From: an uncultured Flavobacterium sp.
GTDB taxonomy: Bacteria; Bacteroidota; Bacteroidia; Flavobacteriales; Flavobacteriaceae
Direction of reading: 5' to 3'
Length of the DNA: 9,053 nt
Assembly (NCBI RefSeq): GCF_946220915.1
Contig: NZ_CAMIHH010000118.1
Coordinates: forward strand, 1 to 9,053
Of this stretch, positions 1 through 5,891 are shown one piece after another. The number at the start of each line of letters is the position of its first letter. Within the stretch, counting starts at the first letter, position 1. Both the position numbers and the translations under genes were made by a program. The notes under the pieces were generated by a model. The model made no database searches and was not told the origin of the DNA. It saw only the letters and a list, made by a program, of their open reading frames with translations.

Positions 1-231
1 GGTAATATAGTCTACATGAAGGTTTTCCACCTGCCTTGTGCTTTGGCGGTCATTCATGAGGAATGATATGCCCAGCCAGAATACAAACTCCAGTATGCTG
101 ATGATGAGTATCCATTTTACAATGGAAGACGACTTTTTATGCAGCATGGCATAAATGTCATGCTCAGAGAATTTGGGGAAGTTCCCTGAATTCTTCTTCC
201 AGTTTTGTTTTAATATATCCAGTTCGTCCAT
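1..231 (-). CDS. Small single-pass membrane protein encoded behind a sigma factor (partial, C-terminus outside window)
   Basis: An open frame of 77 codons runs from ATG at 231 down to base 1 and continues outside the window. It begins MDELDILKQNWKK and has a charged, soluble N-terminus of about 38 residues. One strongly hydrophobic segment follows at about residues 40-60 (WILIISILEFVFWLGI), then a polar stretch. The start lies only 4 bases after the stop of the sigma-factor gene. An AAGGA sequence overlaps that stop, so the two are probably translationally coupled. A cytoplasmic N-terminus with one membrane helix, directly downstream of a sigma-70 gene, is the usual layout of an anti-sigma factor or sigma-associated membrane protein. 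I see no zinc-binding anti-sigma motif, so that role is inferred from position only. In databases, similar flavobacterial proteins are usually left hypothetical. Confidence 0.8.
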   Translation of the reverse strand, partial: MDELDILKQNWKKNSGNFPKFSEHDIYAMLHKKSSSIVKWILIISILEFVFWLGISFLMNDRQSTRQVENLHVDYIT

Positions 232-235
232 TTCC

Positions 236-730
236 TTATGGATTTAATATTTTTTTCAATTTTCCTTTTATCCTGTTCATTTTTACCCGCGCGTTCACTT
301 CGGTAATACCCAGCGTTTCGGCGATCTCGGTATAATCCTTGTCTTCCAGGTACATGAAAACAAGGGCCTTTTCAATATCATTGAGTTGTTGTACGGCCTG
401 GTACAGGAGCTTTATATGCTCCTCTTCTTCATAATTATATTCGTCCTGGTTTACCCGGTGTAGTTTGCTGTCAAATTCTATTGTATCTATCGTGCGGGTT
501 TTTTTACGGTACAGGGTAATGGCGGTGTTTAGCCCTACCCTGTAGGCCCAGGTAGTGAATTTGGCATCGCCCCTAAATTGCGGAAAAGCCTTCCAGAGCT
601 GTATGGTGATCTCCTGGAAAAGGTCTTTGTGGGCATCTTCATTGTTCGTGTAGAGCCTGCATATCTTATGAATCAGGTTTTGGTTTTCCTGAAGCTGGTT
701 TACAAATGACTTTTCAAGCGATTCGTTCAT
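236..730 (-). CDS. RNA polymerase sigma-70 family factor (ECF-like)
   Basis: A 164-residue sigma factor with only regions 2 and 4, the size and layout of group 4 (ECF-type) factors. Region 2 spans about residues 15-80: the DLFQEITIQLWKAF core-binding helix, then F-R-G-D-A-K-F-T-T-W-AYRV, which contributes to -10 recognition. Region 4 spans about 105-160, with a helix-turn-helix at about 131-158 (DYTEIAETLGITEVNARVKMNRIKGKL) that reads the -35 element. The linker contains an acidic run (YNYEEEEH, about 98-105). It directs core RNA polymerase to a specific set of promoters; the target regulon cannot be read from the sequence. It lies 41 bases downstream of the DUF3810 gene and 4 bases upstream of a small membrane-protein gene, all on the minus strand, so a three-gene unit is plausible. 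A GTAAC element on the minus strand around 760-764 could be an autoregulated promoter, but this is weak. Confidence 0.92.
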   Translation of the reverse strand: MNESLEKSFVNQLQENQNLIHKICRLYTNNEDAHKDLFQEITIQLWKAFPQFRGDAKFTTWAYRVGLNTAITLYRKKTRTIDTIEFDSKLHRVNQDEYNYEEEEHIKLLYQAVQQLNDIEKALVFMYLEDKDYTEIAETLGITEVNARVKMNRIKGKLKKILNP

Positions 731-771
731 GCTGCATTGGTAGGTAAAACATCACTTTTGTTACAGGCAGT

Positions 772-1833
772 TTACAAATCTTTGTCTCTGTAATAATTGA
801 CCAGCAGCCCCACAAATTTGCTGTAGGTTTTCAGTCCGTCCTTCTGGCTGTTGGCTTTCAGGAATTTATCGTAAACAAATTCAAAAATATCCTCTACGAA
901 AGAGTCGTATTCCTCATTGAATTTTTCACTTTCCTTAAAGTTAGCCCGCACCCCTTTACTAATGAGCGGGGCAAGGCTTTTGGCAAGCTTTTCATCTTTT
1001 TTGGCGATGTTGGCCATACAGTATTTCAGCGCAAACGAGTAGCCGGAGTATTGAAAATACAGGTCGTCATTGTAAACAGATGCCATGTAACCGATAAAGT
1101 TGGCCTCACTCTCACTGGCATAGCCTATCTGGTGCGACATTTCGTGACAGGCCGTTGTAGGAAGGTTATATTTGGGCAGGTTACAGTTTACCTGGGCTTC
1201 ATTGGTAAACGGGTTCAGGTAGCCGCCAAAGCCCATATAGGAGAGGGGTGTGCTCATTAATGACGATTTGATGCTCTCGTGCTCAAATGCAAAATAGGGA
1301 AAGGGCTTTGCCAGGTTACGGTACCCGCTTATCGATTTGGCATAAATCTCATCCACGGTGTAAGGACTCACGATCTTCAGGCTGTCGTTCTTTTCGATTT
1401 GGGCGTGCATGGCGTTGGTCTTTACAATGAGCTTTTTGGTAAACGCAACCAGTTCAGAAAGTTCATAATCTTTCCCCATCCCCATTTTTTCATGCAAGGG
1501 GACACGCCTGTAGTTCATTGCCCATAAAAAATTAAACAAAAAATAGAATATGGAAAATGCAGCGGCCATCGTCACCAGGTTGCGCTTATATTCCTTTCGC
1601 CAGGTTTTCCTCCGTACCCACAGCCAGCGCAGGCAGAATAGTATTGCAATAAAATAGAAGATATCGCCAATGGAAATACCCGTCCACCCGAACAACACCC
1701 TCGACCCTTTCGACAGAATGGGGAAGAGGCCGTTGCTGTAAAAGCGCTCTACAAAATTGGGGAAAATCCCCAGCAGGTTCACGATAATTATTTGTAGAAC
1801 CAGGAGTAGCGCGAGAATTTTCTTTTTCTTCAT
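772..1833 (-). CDS. DUF3810 family membrane protein with HExxH metallopeptidase motif
   Basis: A 353-residue protein starting MKKKKILALLL. Hydrophobic segments lie at about residues 6-24, 53-75 and 87-107, giving three likely membrane helices. A soluble domain of about 240 residues follows. That domain carries a zinc-protease signature HEMSH (H230, E231, H234), and ESEANFIGYM follows with E243 as the probable third metal ligand, the arrangement seen in gluzincins. Length and layout match the DUF3810 family of Bacteroidetes, whose substrates are unknown to me. The frame is open to a TTG at 1884, but I chose ATG 1833. The basic-hydrophobic N-terminus starts there, and a Bacteroidetes-type promoter (minus-strand TATATTTA at 1859-1852, TTG 22 bases upstream) lies between the two candidates. 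It is divergent from the ferredoxin gene and probably co-transcribed with the sigma factor. Confidence 0.88.
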   Translation of the reverse strand: MKKKKILALLLVLQIIIVNLLGIFPNFVERFYSNGLFPILSKGSRVLFGWTGISIGDIFYFIAILFCLRWLWVRRKTWRKEYKRNLVTMAAAFSIFYFLFNFLWAMNYRRVPLHEKMGMGKDYELSELVAFTKKLIVKTNAMHAQIEKNDSLKIVSPYTVDEIYAKSISGYRNLAKPFPYFAFEHESIKSSLMSTPLSYMGFGGYLNPFTNEAQVNCNLPKYNLPTTACHEMSHQIGYASESEANFIGYMASVYNDDLYFQYSGYSFALKYCMANIAKKDEKLAKSLAPLISKGVRANFKESEKFNEEYDSFVEDIFEFVYDKFLKANSQKDGLKTYSKFVGLLVNYYRDKDL

Positions 1834-1851
1834 ATGGCGGCATTGATAGTG

Positions 1852-1884
1852 TAAATATAGGGTGTTTTTGATAAAGTGTTGCAA
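1852..1884 (-). promoter_or_regulatory. Predicted promoter of the DUF3810 gene
   Basis: On the minus strand, TATATTTA (1859 to 1852) matches seven of eight positions of the Bacteroidetes -7 box, allowing the two free bases. A TTG (1884 to 1882) sits 22 bases upstream as the -33 element. Transcription would begin near 1845, about a dozen bases before ATG 1833, which supports that start over the upstream TTG. Confidence 0.45.
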
Positions 1885-1892
1885 GTAACCGA

Positions 1893-1930
1893 CCTCACCC
1901 CCCGGCCGCTCTCCTTTGGAGAGAGTTGGA
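1893..1930. repeat. Dispersed GC-rich palindromic repeat, degenerate copy
   Basis: C-rich sequence CCTCACCCCCCGG, then a hairpin CTCTCC-TTT-GGAGAG (1909-1923). It is a diverged copy, in opposite orientation, of the element at 5781-5814. It sits in the divergent intergenic space between the DUF3810 and ferredoxin genes. Confidence 0.7.
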
Positions 1931-1978
1931 GTAAGTCAATAAATTAGCTTACGATAGTAAGTGAACAAGTATAAGTAG

Positions 1979-1986
1979 TACTTTTG
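1979..1986 (+). promoter_or_regulatory. -7 promoter box upstream of the ferredoxin gene
   Basis: TACTTTTG is a full match to TAnnTTTG. It lies 21 bases before ATG 2008, giving a predicted leader of about 15 bases. No clear TTG is present at -33, so the call rests on the -7 box and position. Confidence 0.5.
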
Positions 1987-2007
1987 TCATAGCAAACAGG
2001 ATACCCA

Positions 2008-2268
2008 ATGAAGAAGATCGATGCACCGGGAAAGGCTATTTTCATTTGCGACGGCAAAAAATGCAGCCGCTATAACAATGAAATGTACAAAGGCTTTAAG
2101 CACCTGATAAAAGAGCATGGCCTGAAACGCGATGTGGAACTTACCTGCATGGAGTGTACCGACAATTGTAAAACAGCCCCTAACATCTGCCTGCAGCCGC
2201 ATAATGTATGGCTTGGCGAGGTAGAGGAGAAGGATATTAAGGATATTTTTAAGAAGTATATATTGTAG
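2008..2268 (+). CDS. (2Fe-2S) ferredoxin domain protein, thioredoxin-like fold
   Basis: An 86-residue protein consisting of a single thioredoxin-like [2Fe-2S] ferredoxin domain. The ligand pattern is C14-x4-C19 and C50-x3-C54, the same CX4C...CX3C arrangement as the NuoE subunit of complex I and related stand-alone TRX-like ferredoxins. Two further cysteines, C47 and C61, flank the second pair. It should bind one [2Fe-2S] cluster and carry single electrons in the cytoplasm. No partner reductase or oxidase lies beside it, so its physiological donor and acceptor cannot be named. It starts 21 bases after a good -7 box, is divergent from the DUF3810 gene, and ends 29 bases before the nucleotidyltransferase start. 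The last codons of this gene contain the predicted -33 TTG of that next gene. Confidence 0.88.
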   Translation: MKKIDAPGKAIFICDGKKCSRYNNEMYKGFKHLIKEHGLKRDVELTCMECTDNCKTAPNICLQPHNVWLGEVEEKDIKDIFKKYIL

Positions 2269-2293
2269 CAGTATAAACCTTCCATTATCTTTG
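2263..2293 (+). promoter_or_regulatory. Predicted promoter of the nucleotidyltransferase gene, abutting its start codon
   Basis: TTG (2263-2265) and TATCTTTG (2286-2293) are separated by 20 bases, matching the flavobacterial TTG-spacer-TAnnTTTG arrangement. The box ends only 4 bases before ATG 2298. Transcription should therefore start at or within a base or two of the start codon, giving a leaderless or nearly leaderless mRNA. Confidence 0.65.
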
Positions 2294-2297
2294 TTTT

Positions 2298-2678
2298 ATG
2301 GAATTATCCAAATCCAAAATAGACACGATAAAAGATTACTTTAAAGCAAAGCCTGTTTTAAAGGCTTATCTTTTTGGCTCATACGTTAGGGGAGAAGCTG
2401 ATGAAGAGAGCGACATCGATTTGGTAATTGACCTGGATTATAAGCAAAAAATAGGATTACAATTCATCCAGATGAAACTCGATCTGGAAGATTTGCTTAA
2501 AGTTAAGGTCGACCTTGTTTCGTCCGGCGGTTTATCAAAGCATTTGCAGGCAACTGTAGATAATGAAAAACAGCTTATTTATGCGAAGATTCTGTCGAAT
2601 GGAGGCAAATCATTGGGATTCGCAATATTTTTGTCCACGAATATTTTGGTGTTGACAAGCACATTGTATGGGATGTGA
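2298..2678 (+). CDS. Minimal nucleotidyltransferase (MntA-like) with an out-of-frame C-terminal tail from a deletion
   Basis: A 126-residue reading frame whose first ~97 residues form a complete minimal nucleotidyltransferase. The motif G27-S28-x10-D39-x-D41 is intact and a third acidic residue is D72 in the KVDLV strand. Family members usually end near the sequence corresponding to KQLIYAK (residues 91-97). Known MntA proteins of the type VII HEPN/MNT system inactivate the partner HEPN RNase HepT by transferring AMP to a tyrosine. Here residues 98-126 do not resemble the family. They come from reading HepT coding sequence in the wrong frame. The antitoxin core could still be functional, but it has lost its toxin partner. 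I treat it as an expressed but orphan antitoxin or a decaying gene. Its promoter directly abuts the start codon. Confidence 0.8.
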   Translation: MELSKSKIDTIKDYFKAKPVLKAYLFGSYVRGEADEESDIDLVIDLDYKQKIGLQFIQMKLDLEDLLKVKVDLVSSGGLSKHLQATVDNEKQLIYAKILSNGGKSLGFAIFLSTNILVLTSTLYGM

Positions 2679-2728
2679 TACAGAATGACCTTCCTCACTT
2701 CAAGCATTCTATGGAAATTATTATTTAA
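2585..2728 (+). pseudogene. C-terminal remnant of a HepT-like HEPN toxin gene
   Basis: In the frame two bases ahead of the nucleotidyltransferase frame, 47 codons run from about 2585 to a TAA at 2726-2728. The product contains EWRQIIGIRNIFVHEYFGVD, then IVWDVIQNDLPHFK. R-N-I-F-V-H-E-Y is the RX4HXY catalytic signature of HepT-type HEPN RNases. The 'EWR-IIG-RN-VHEYFG-D' and 'VIQNDLP' segments are conserved in that family, which is normally about 110-120 residues. The N-terminal ~65-70 residues and the start codon are absent. No gene-length gap exists between nucleotidyltransferase and remnant, so an internal deletion probably joined the two genes. The exact junction is uncertain, somewhere around 2580-2595. 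It cannot be translated on its own unless ribosomes shift frame. Confidence 0.8.
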
Positions 2729-2751
2729 GAACTAAACAAAAACAAACATAA

Positions 2752-4215
2752 ATGAGCCAGGAAATAAGGAACCTGGAGCCAAAAGCGCTCTGGAATAAAT
2801 TTGCCGACCTGAACGAAGTGCCACGCCCATCCAAAAAAGAGGAAAGGGTAATCGCCTTCATGAAGGATTTCGGAAAAAAATTAGGCCTTGAAACCATTGA
2901 GGACGAAGTGGGCAACGTGATCATCAAAAAACCAGCCACCAAAGGCATGGAAAACCGCAAAACCATCGTGATGCAGAGCCACCTCGACATGGTGCACCAA
3001 AAGAACTCCGACACAGTGTTCGACTTCGATACGCAGGGCATCGACATGTATGTGGATGGCGACTGGGTACGTGCCAAGGGGACAACCCTGGGTGCCGATA
3101 ATGGTCTTGGCGTAGCTACCATTATGGCGGTACTCGAAAGCACCAACATTCCGCACCCGGCCATCGAAGCGCTGTTTACCATTGATGAGGAAACCGGCAT
3201 GACCGGTGCCATGGGCCTGAAAGGCGGGTTGCTTGAGGGCGAGATATTGCTGAACCTTGATACCGAAGAGGACGACGAGATTGACATCGGCTGTGCGGGC
3301 GGCGTAGACGTGACTGCCGAAAGGGAATACCACGAAGAAGACGTGCCTGAAAACGCTGTGGGCTACAGCATTACCGTAAAGGGGCTGAATGGCGGCCACT
3401 CGGGCATGGACATCCACAAAGGATTGGGCAATGCCAACAAGATCATGAACCGCCTTCTGTTCGATGGCTTTGAAAATTTTGGCCTTCAAATTTCAGAACT
3501 AAATGGTGGCAGCCTGCGCAATGCGATTCCGAGGGAAAGCTTTGCCAAAGTGATCATTTCAGAGATATTTGATGAGGCTTTCGTGTTCGACATGCAGGAA
3601 ATCATCAACGACATCAAAACCGAGTTTAAAACCACCGAGCCGAATCTTGAGATACTCATCGAAAAAGCCGATGCGCCGCCTGCCAGAGTGATGGAACTTG
3701 GCGTACAGGAAGGATTGATACGTGCACTATACACTGCTCACAATGGCGTATACCGCATGAGTGCCGATATGGCCGACCTGGTAGAAACATCCAACAATAT
3801 TGCGAGGGTAATTGTGAAGGACGGCAAGCTATATGTAGGCTGCCTTACGCGATCGTCGGTAGAAAGCAGTAAGTTTGACATGGCCAATGCACTGCGTTCG
3901 GCATTCGAGCTTATAGGCTGCGAAGTAACCTTCTCAGGATCGTACCCGGGCTGGGCACCTAACGTGAATTCGCCAATACTCGACGTGCTCACCGACATCT
4001 ACCAAAAACAGAATGGCAGCAAAGCCAATGTGGTGGCCTGCCACGCCGGACTGGAGTGCGGCATACTGGGGACGAACTACCCGAAGATGGACATGATCTC
4101 ATTCGGGCCTACGATAAAGGGTGCACACAGCCCTGACGAAAGGGCCAGCATAAAATCGGCACAGAAATACTGGAAATTCGTACTGGAAATACTGGAGAAT
4201 ATACCGGTAAAATAA
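2752..4215 (+). CDS. pepD: Aminoacyl-histidine dipeptidase (Xaa-His dipeptidase, M20C)
   Basis: A 487-residue cytosolic di-zinc peptidase that cleaves dipeptides, classically Xaa-His. It is full length compared with E. coli PepD (485 residues). All expected metal-site motifs are present: HLD (H77, D79), GAD (D116, the bridging ligand), DEE with E146/E147 (the general base and a ligand), LD (D170) and the C-terminal GAHSPDER (H459). The lid or dimerisation domain is the middle part, about 185-390, including the GHSGMDIHKG motif near its start. The start follows an A-rich leader (AAACAAAAACAAACATAA) with no strong Shine-Dalgarno, normal for this phylum. It begins only 23 bases after the HepT remnant. 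No clear TAnnTTTG box is visible in that gap. The gene ends at a strong hairpin terminator shared with the convergent lipoprotein gene. Confidence 0.96.
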   Translation: MSQEIRNLEPKALWNKFADLNEVPRPSKKEERVIAFMKDFGKKLGLETIEDEVGNVIIKKPATKGMENRKTIVMQSHLDMVHQKNSDTVFDFDTQGIDMYVDGDWVRAKGTTLGADNGLGVATIMAVLESTNIPHPAIEALFTIDEETGMTGAMGLKGGLLEGEILLNLDTEEDDEIDIGCAGGVDVTAEREYHEEDVPENAVGYSITVKGLNGGHSGMDIHKGLGNANKIMNRLLFDGFENFGLQISELNGGSLRNAIPRESFAKVIISEIFDEAFVFDMQEIINDIKTEFKTTEPNLEILIEKADAPPARVMELGVQEGLIRALYTAHNGVYRMSADMADLVETSNNIARVIVKDGKLYVGCLTRSSVESSKFDMANALRSAFELIGCEVTFSGSYPGWAPNVNSPILDVLTDIYQKQNGSKANVVACHAGLECGILGTNYPKMDMISFGPTIKGAHSPDERASIKSAQKYWKFVLEILENIPVK

Positions 4216-4220
4216 TGCAC

Positions 4221-4246
4221 AAAACCCTGCCGTTAAGCAGGGTTTT
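4221..4246. terminator. Bidirectional intrinsic terminator between pepD and the lipoprotein gene
   Basis: Perfect 10-bp stem AAAACCCTGC / GCAGGGTTTT with a 6-base loop (4231-4236). T-runs follow on the plus strand, and the A-run forms a U-tract on the minus strand, so it can stop both convergent transcripts. Confidence 0.9.
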
Positions 4247-4267
4247 TTATTTTCAATACGGCAAGTA

Positions 4268-4792
4268 TTACTGCCTTTTCATCGCAAAAATTTGCTTTGC
4301 CGGTTTGCCCTTTTGCACACCTGAAATTTCGGCAAACAAAGAATCATTATTGATCCTGTTATAAGTGATCATGCTCGGGAAATCGTGCTCCGGGTTTTCA
4401 AATACCATCTGTGAATCGGAAGACGAGGTCATTTCAAAAGGTACTGGCGCTTCGTCGTTCTGCCCTTTGACGCTTACCGTGTAGACTAATTTCCCGTTGG
4501 TTTCCGCAAGGTCTATATACTCTGCAAAAACAGTGTCTTTTCCTATTACGAAAAACGACTGCCCTTTGTACACCGAGTCATTTTCTTTTTTCCAGCCTTC
4601 GCTTAAAATGCCTTCGGGAGTGGCATTGCCCCAATCGCCGATAAGCCAGTTGGCTTTTTCAAGCTGCGGATAGGTTTTGGCTTCAGCTACGGGAGTTTCG
4701 GTAGTAGCAATTTCAGTTTCCTTTTTGCTATTGCAGGATACCATAGCCCCGCAAAATAAAATGGCTGATAAAAATAGTTTGACCCTGTTCAT
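4268..4792 (-). CDS. DUF6265-like lipoprotein
   Basis: A 174-residue protein with a lipoprotein signal peptide. The sequence is a basic MNRVK, then a hydrophobic core LFLSAILFCGAMV and a lipobox ending at C20 (VSC-NSKK). A low-complexity Thr/Glu/Pro/Ala linker (about 25-40) follows. The mature domain starts at about 47 with LIGDWGN and contains W-K-K-E-N-D-S-V-Y-K-G-Q-S and FENPEHDFP. These two blocks are characteristic of the DUF6265 family, a small beta-rich domain of unknown function. It is probably anchored to the outer or inner membrane facing the periplasm. It sits 38 bases downstream of the flavoprotein gene on the same strand and may be co-transcribed with it, although a TATATTTA box in the gap (minus strand, 4810-4803) could give its own start. 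Confidence 0.8.
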   Translation of the reverse strand: MNRVKLFLSAILFCGAMVSCNSKKETEIATTETPVAEAKTYPQLEKANWLIGDWGNATPEGILSEGWKKENDSVYKGQSFFVIGKDTVFAEYIDLAETNGKLVYTVSVKGQNDEAPVPFEMTSSSDSQMVFENPEHDFPSMITYNRINNDSLFAEISGVQKGKPAKQIFAMKRQ

Positions 4793-4830
4793 ATTGACCG
4801 GTTAAATATAAAGGCAATGATACGATATTT

Positions 4831-5730
4831 TTAAAATACTTCGGCAGCCAATTCGGCATTAATAAGCGCCCCGGCCTTCATGCCTGAACCCACCGCAATC
4901 GCTACCGCCCTTTGCCCGTTGGTACAATCGCCCGAGGCATATACGCCCGGGATAGTGGTGCGCTGCATCTCATCCACCTGTATCAGGCCATACTCATTAA
5001 TTGTACATCCCAGCTTCTCGGGAATGTCAGTATGTTGTACATTCACGGGTTTCGAATAGATCGCTTCAATGGTTTGGCGGCTGCCCTCTTTAAAAATAAT
5101 GGCATGCACATAGCCATCGGTATGCTCCAGTTCTGCAATGGGTGCTTCATTAACGCTAATGTTGTTTTTATTAAATTTTTCCAATTGCTCGGTAGTAAAC
5201 TCCGCCTTGCCATTGGTGTAAATATTTAGGTCGTTCGTCAGTTGCGAAACCAGTAATGCATAATGATAAGCCGCATCGCCATTGGCCAGAATGCCCGTCT
5301 TCTTCCCGCGTACCTCATAGCCGTGGCAGTAAGGGCAGTGCACTACAGATTTTGCCCAGCATTCCGCAAATCCTTTTATTTCGGGCAAGATGTCCCTCAT
5401 GCCCGTCGCGATAAGTATTTTTTTAGAGAAACAGGATGTTCCCGATGCTGTTGTAACCTCAAATCCGTCATCTGTCTTTACTGCATCAGTGGCGGTATCG
5501 GTGATAAATGTTACGGTAGGGTAGGCCAGCACCTGCTCTTTGGCTTTTGCTGAAATCACACCCGGCACTTGGCCATCGTGGGTAATAAAATTATGCGAAT
5601 GTGGCGTAAAGCGGTTGCACGGTTTTCCGCTGTCGATTATGAGTACGCTCCTTAGTGTCCTGCCCAGCGCCATGGCCGCCGACAGTCCGCTGTAGCTCCC
5701 GCCTATGATGATAACGTCGTATTTTTTCAT
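4831..5730 (-). CDS. NAD(P)/FAD-dependent oxidoreductase, thioredoxin-reductase-like
   Basis: A 299-residue flavoprotein of the low-molecular-weight thioredoxin reductase superfamily. It starts with an FAD-binding Rossmann motif (DVIIIGGSYSGLSAA, residues 5-19). A redox-active HCPYCHGYE follows, with the cysteine pair at C132 and C135. The second nucleotide-binding fold begins at about 144 (TGILANGD), and the C-terminal FAD-contact motif is ASGDCTNGQRAVAIAVGSG. Classical bacterial TrxB carries CATC or CAVC. CPYC followed by HGYE places this protein in the broader NAD(P)/FAD-dependent disulfide oxidoreductase subgroup that also includes GliT-like enzymes, so its substrate need not be thioredoxin. 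The NAD(P)-binding glycine motif is not the classic GxGxxA. It is divergent from the Fur-family gene and precedes the lipoprotein gene in transcription. Confidence 0.9.
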   Translation of the reverse strand: MKKYDVIIIGGSYSGLSAAMALGRTLRSVLIIDSGKPCNRFTPHSHNFITHDGQVPGVISAKAKEQVLAYPTVTFITDTATDAVKTDDGFEVTTASGTSCFSKKILIATGMRDILPEIKGFAECWAKSVVHCPYCHGYEVRGKKTGILANGDAAYHYALLVSQLTNDLNIYTNGKAEFTTEQLEKFNKNNISVNEAPIAELEHTDGYVHAIIFKEGSRQTIEAIYSKPVNVQHTDIPEKLGCTINEYGLIQVDEMQRTTIPGVYASGDCTNGQRAVAIAVGSGMKAGALINAELAAEVF

Positions 5731-5746
5731 GATGATTGAGATAATG

Positions 5747-5839
5747 ATAAAGTTTGGCAGATTTGAGTAAGCACGTCTCGCTCCCCTCTCCTTCGGAGAG
5801 GGGCCGGGGGTGAGGACTTATCCGCGTTCCAAACTTTAT
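5747..5839. repeat. 11-bp inverted repeats flanking the dispersed element
   Basis: ATAAAGTTTGG (5747-5757) and CCAAACTTTAT (5829-5839) are exact reverse complements, 71 bases apart. They enclose the palindromic element and lie between two divergent genes. They could be ends of the repeat unit, or paired regulatory sites for the two genes. Confidence 0.55.
5762..5818. repeat. Dispersed GC-rich palindromic repeat, well-preserved copy
   Basis: The unit contains TTTGAGTAAGCACGTCTCG, then a near-perfect hairpin CCCCTCTCC-TTC-GGAGAGGGG (5783-5803) and CCGGGGGTGAGG. The first part recurs inverted at 7636-7662 with one mismatch. The hairpin part recurs in diverged form at 1893-1930. It has no coding potential. 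It is a non-autonomous interspersed element of a type common between Bacteroidetes genes. Confidence 0.8.
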
Positions 5840-5854
5840 TTTGCAAATATAATT

Positions 5855-5862
5855 TAAATTTG
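5855..5862 (+). promoter_or_regulatory. -7 promoter box of the Fur-family gene
   Basis: TAAATTTG is a full match to TAnnTTTG, placed 29 bases before ATG 5892. Transcription would start near 5868-5869. No TTG lies at the usual distance, only one 11 bases upstream. Confidence 0.5.
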
Positions 5863-5868
5863 TATTAT

Positions 5869-5883
5869 TGCAACATAATTGCA
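5869..5883 (+). promoter_or_regulatory. Candidate Fur-family operator (TGCAA-N5-TTGCA dyad)
   Basis: TGCAA (5869-5873) and TTGCA (5879-5883) form an exact 5-bp inverted repeat with a 5-base spacer. The dyad sits on the predicted transcription start and leader of the repressor gene. An additional TTGCAA lies at 5841-5846. Position and symmetry suggest autoregulation by the encoded repressor; this is an inference. Confidence 0.45.
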
Positions 5884-5891
5884 TTAATAAA

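Noticed and set aside
1834..1884. An extended DUF3810 start at TTG 1884
   Set aside because: The TTG coincides with the predicted -33 element, and the added 17 residues do not improve the signal or membrane topology; ATG 1833 fits better.
2881..3489. A long minus-strand open frame inside pepD (202 codons)
   Set aside because: It is antisense to a fully supported enzyme gene, has His- and Val-rich composition typical of a complementary-strand shadow, and has no promoter or recognisable domain.
5868..5891. An extended start of the Fur-family gene at TTG 5868
   Set aside because: It lies on the predicted transcription start and candidate operator; ATG 5892 gives the usual family N-terminus.
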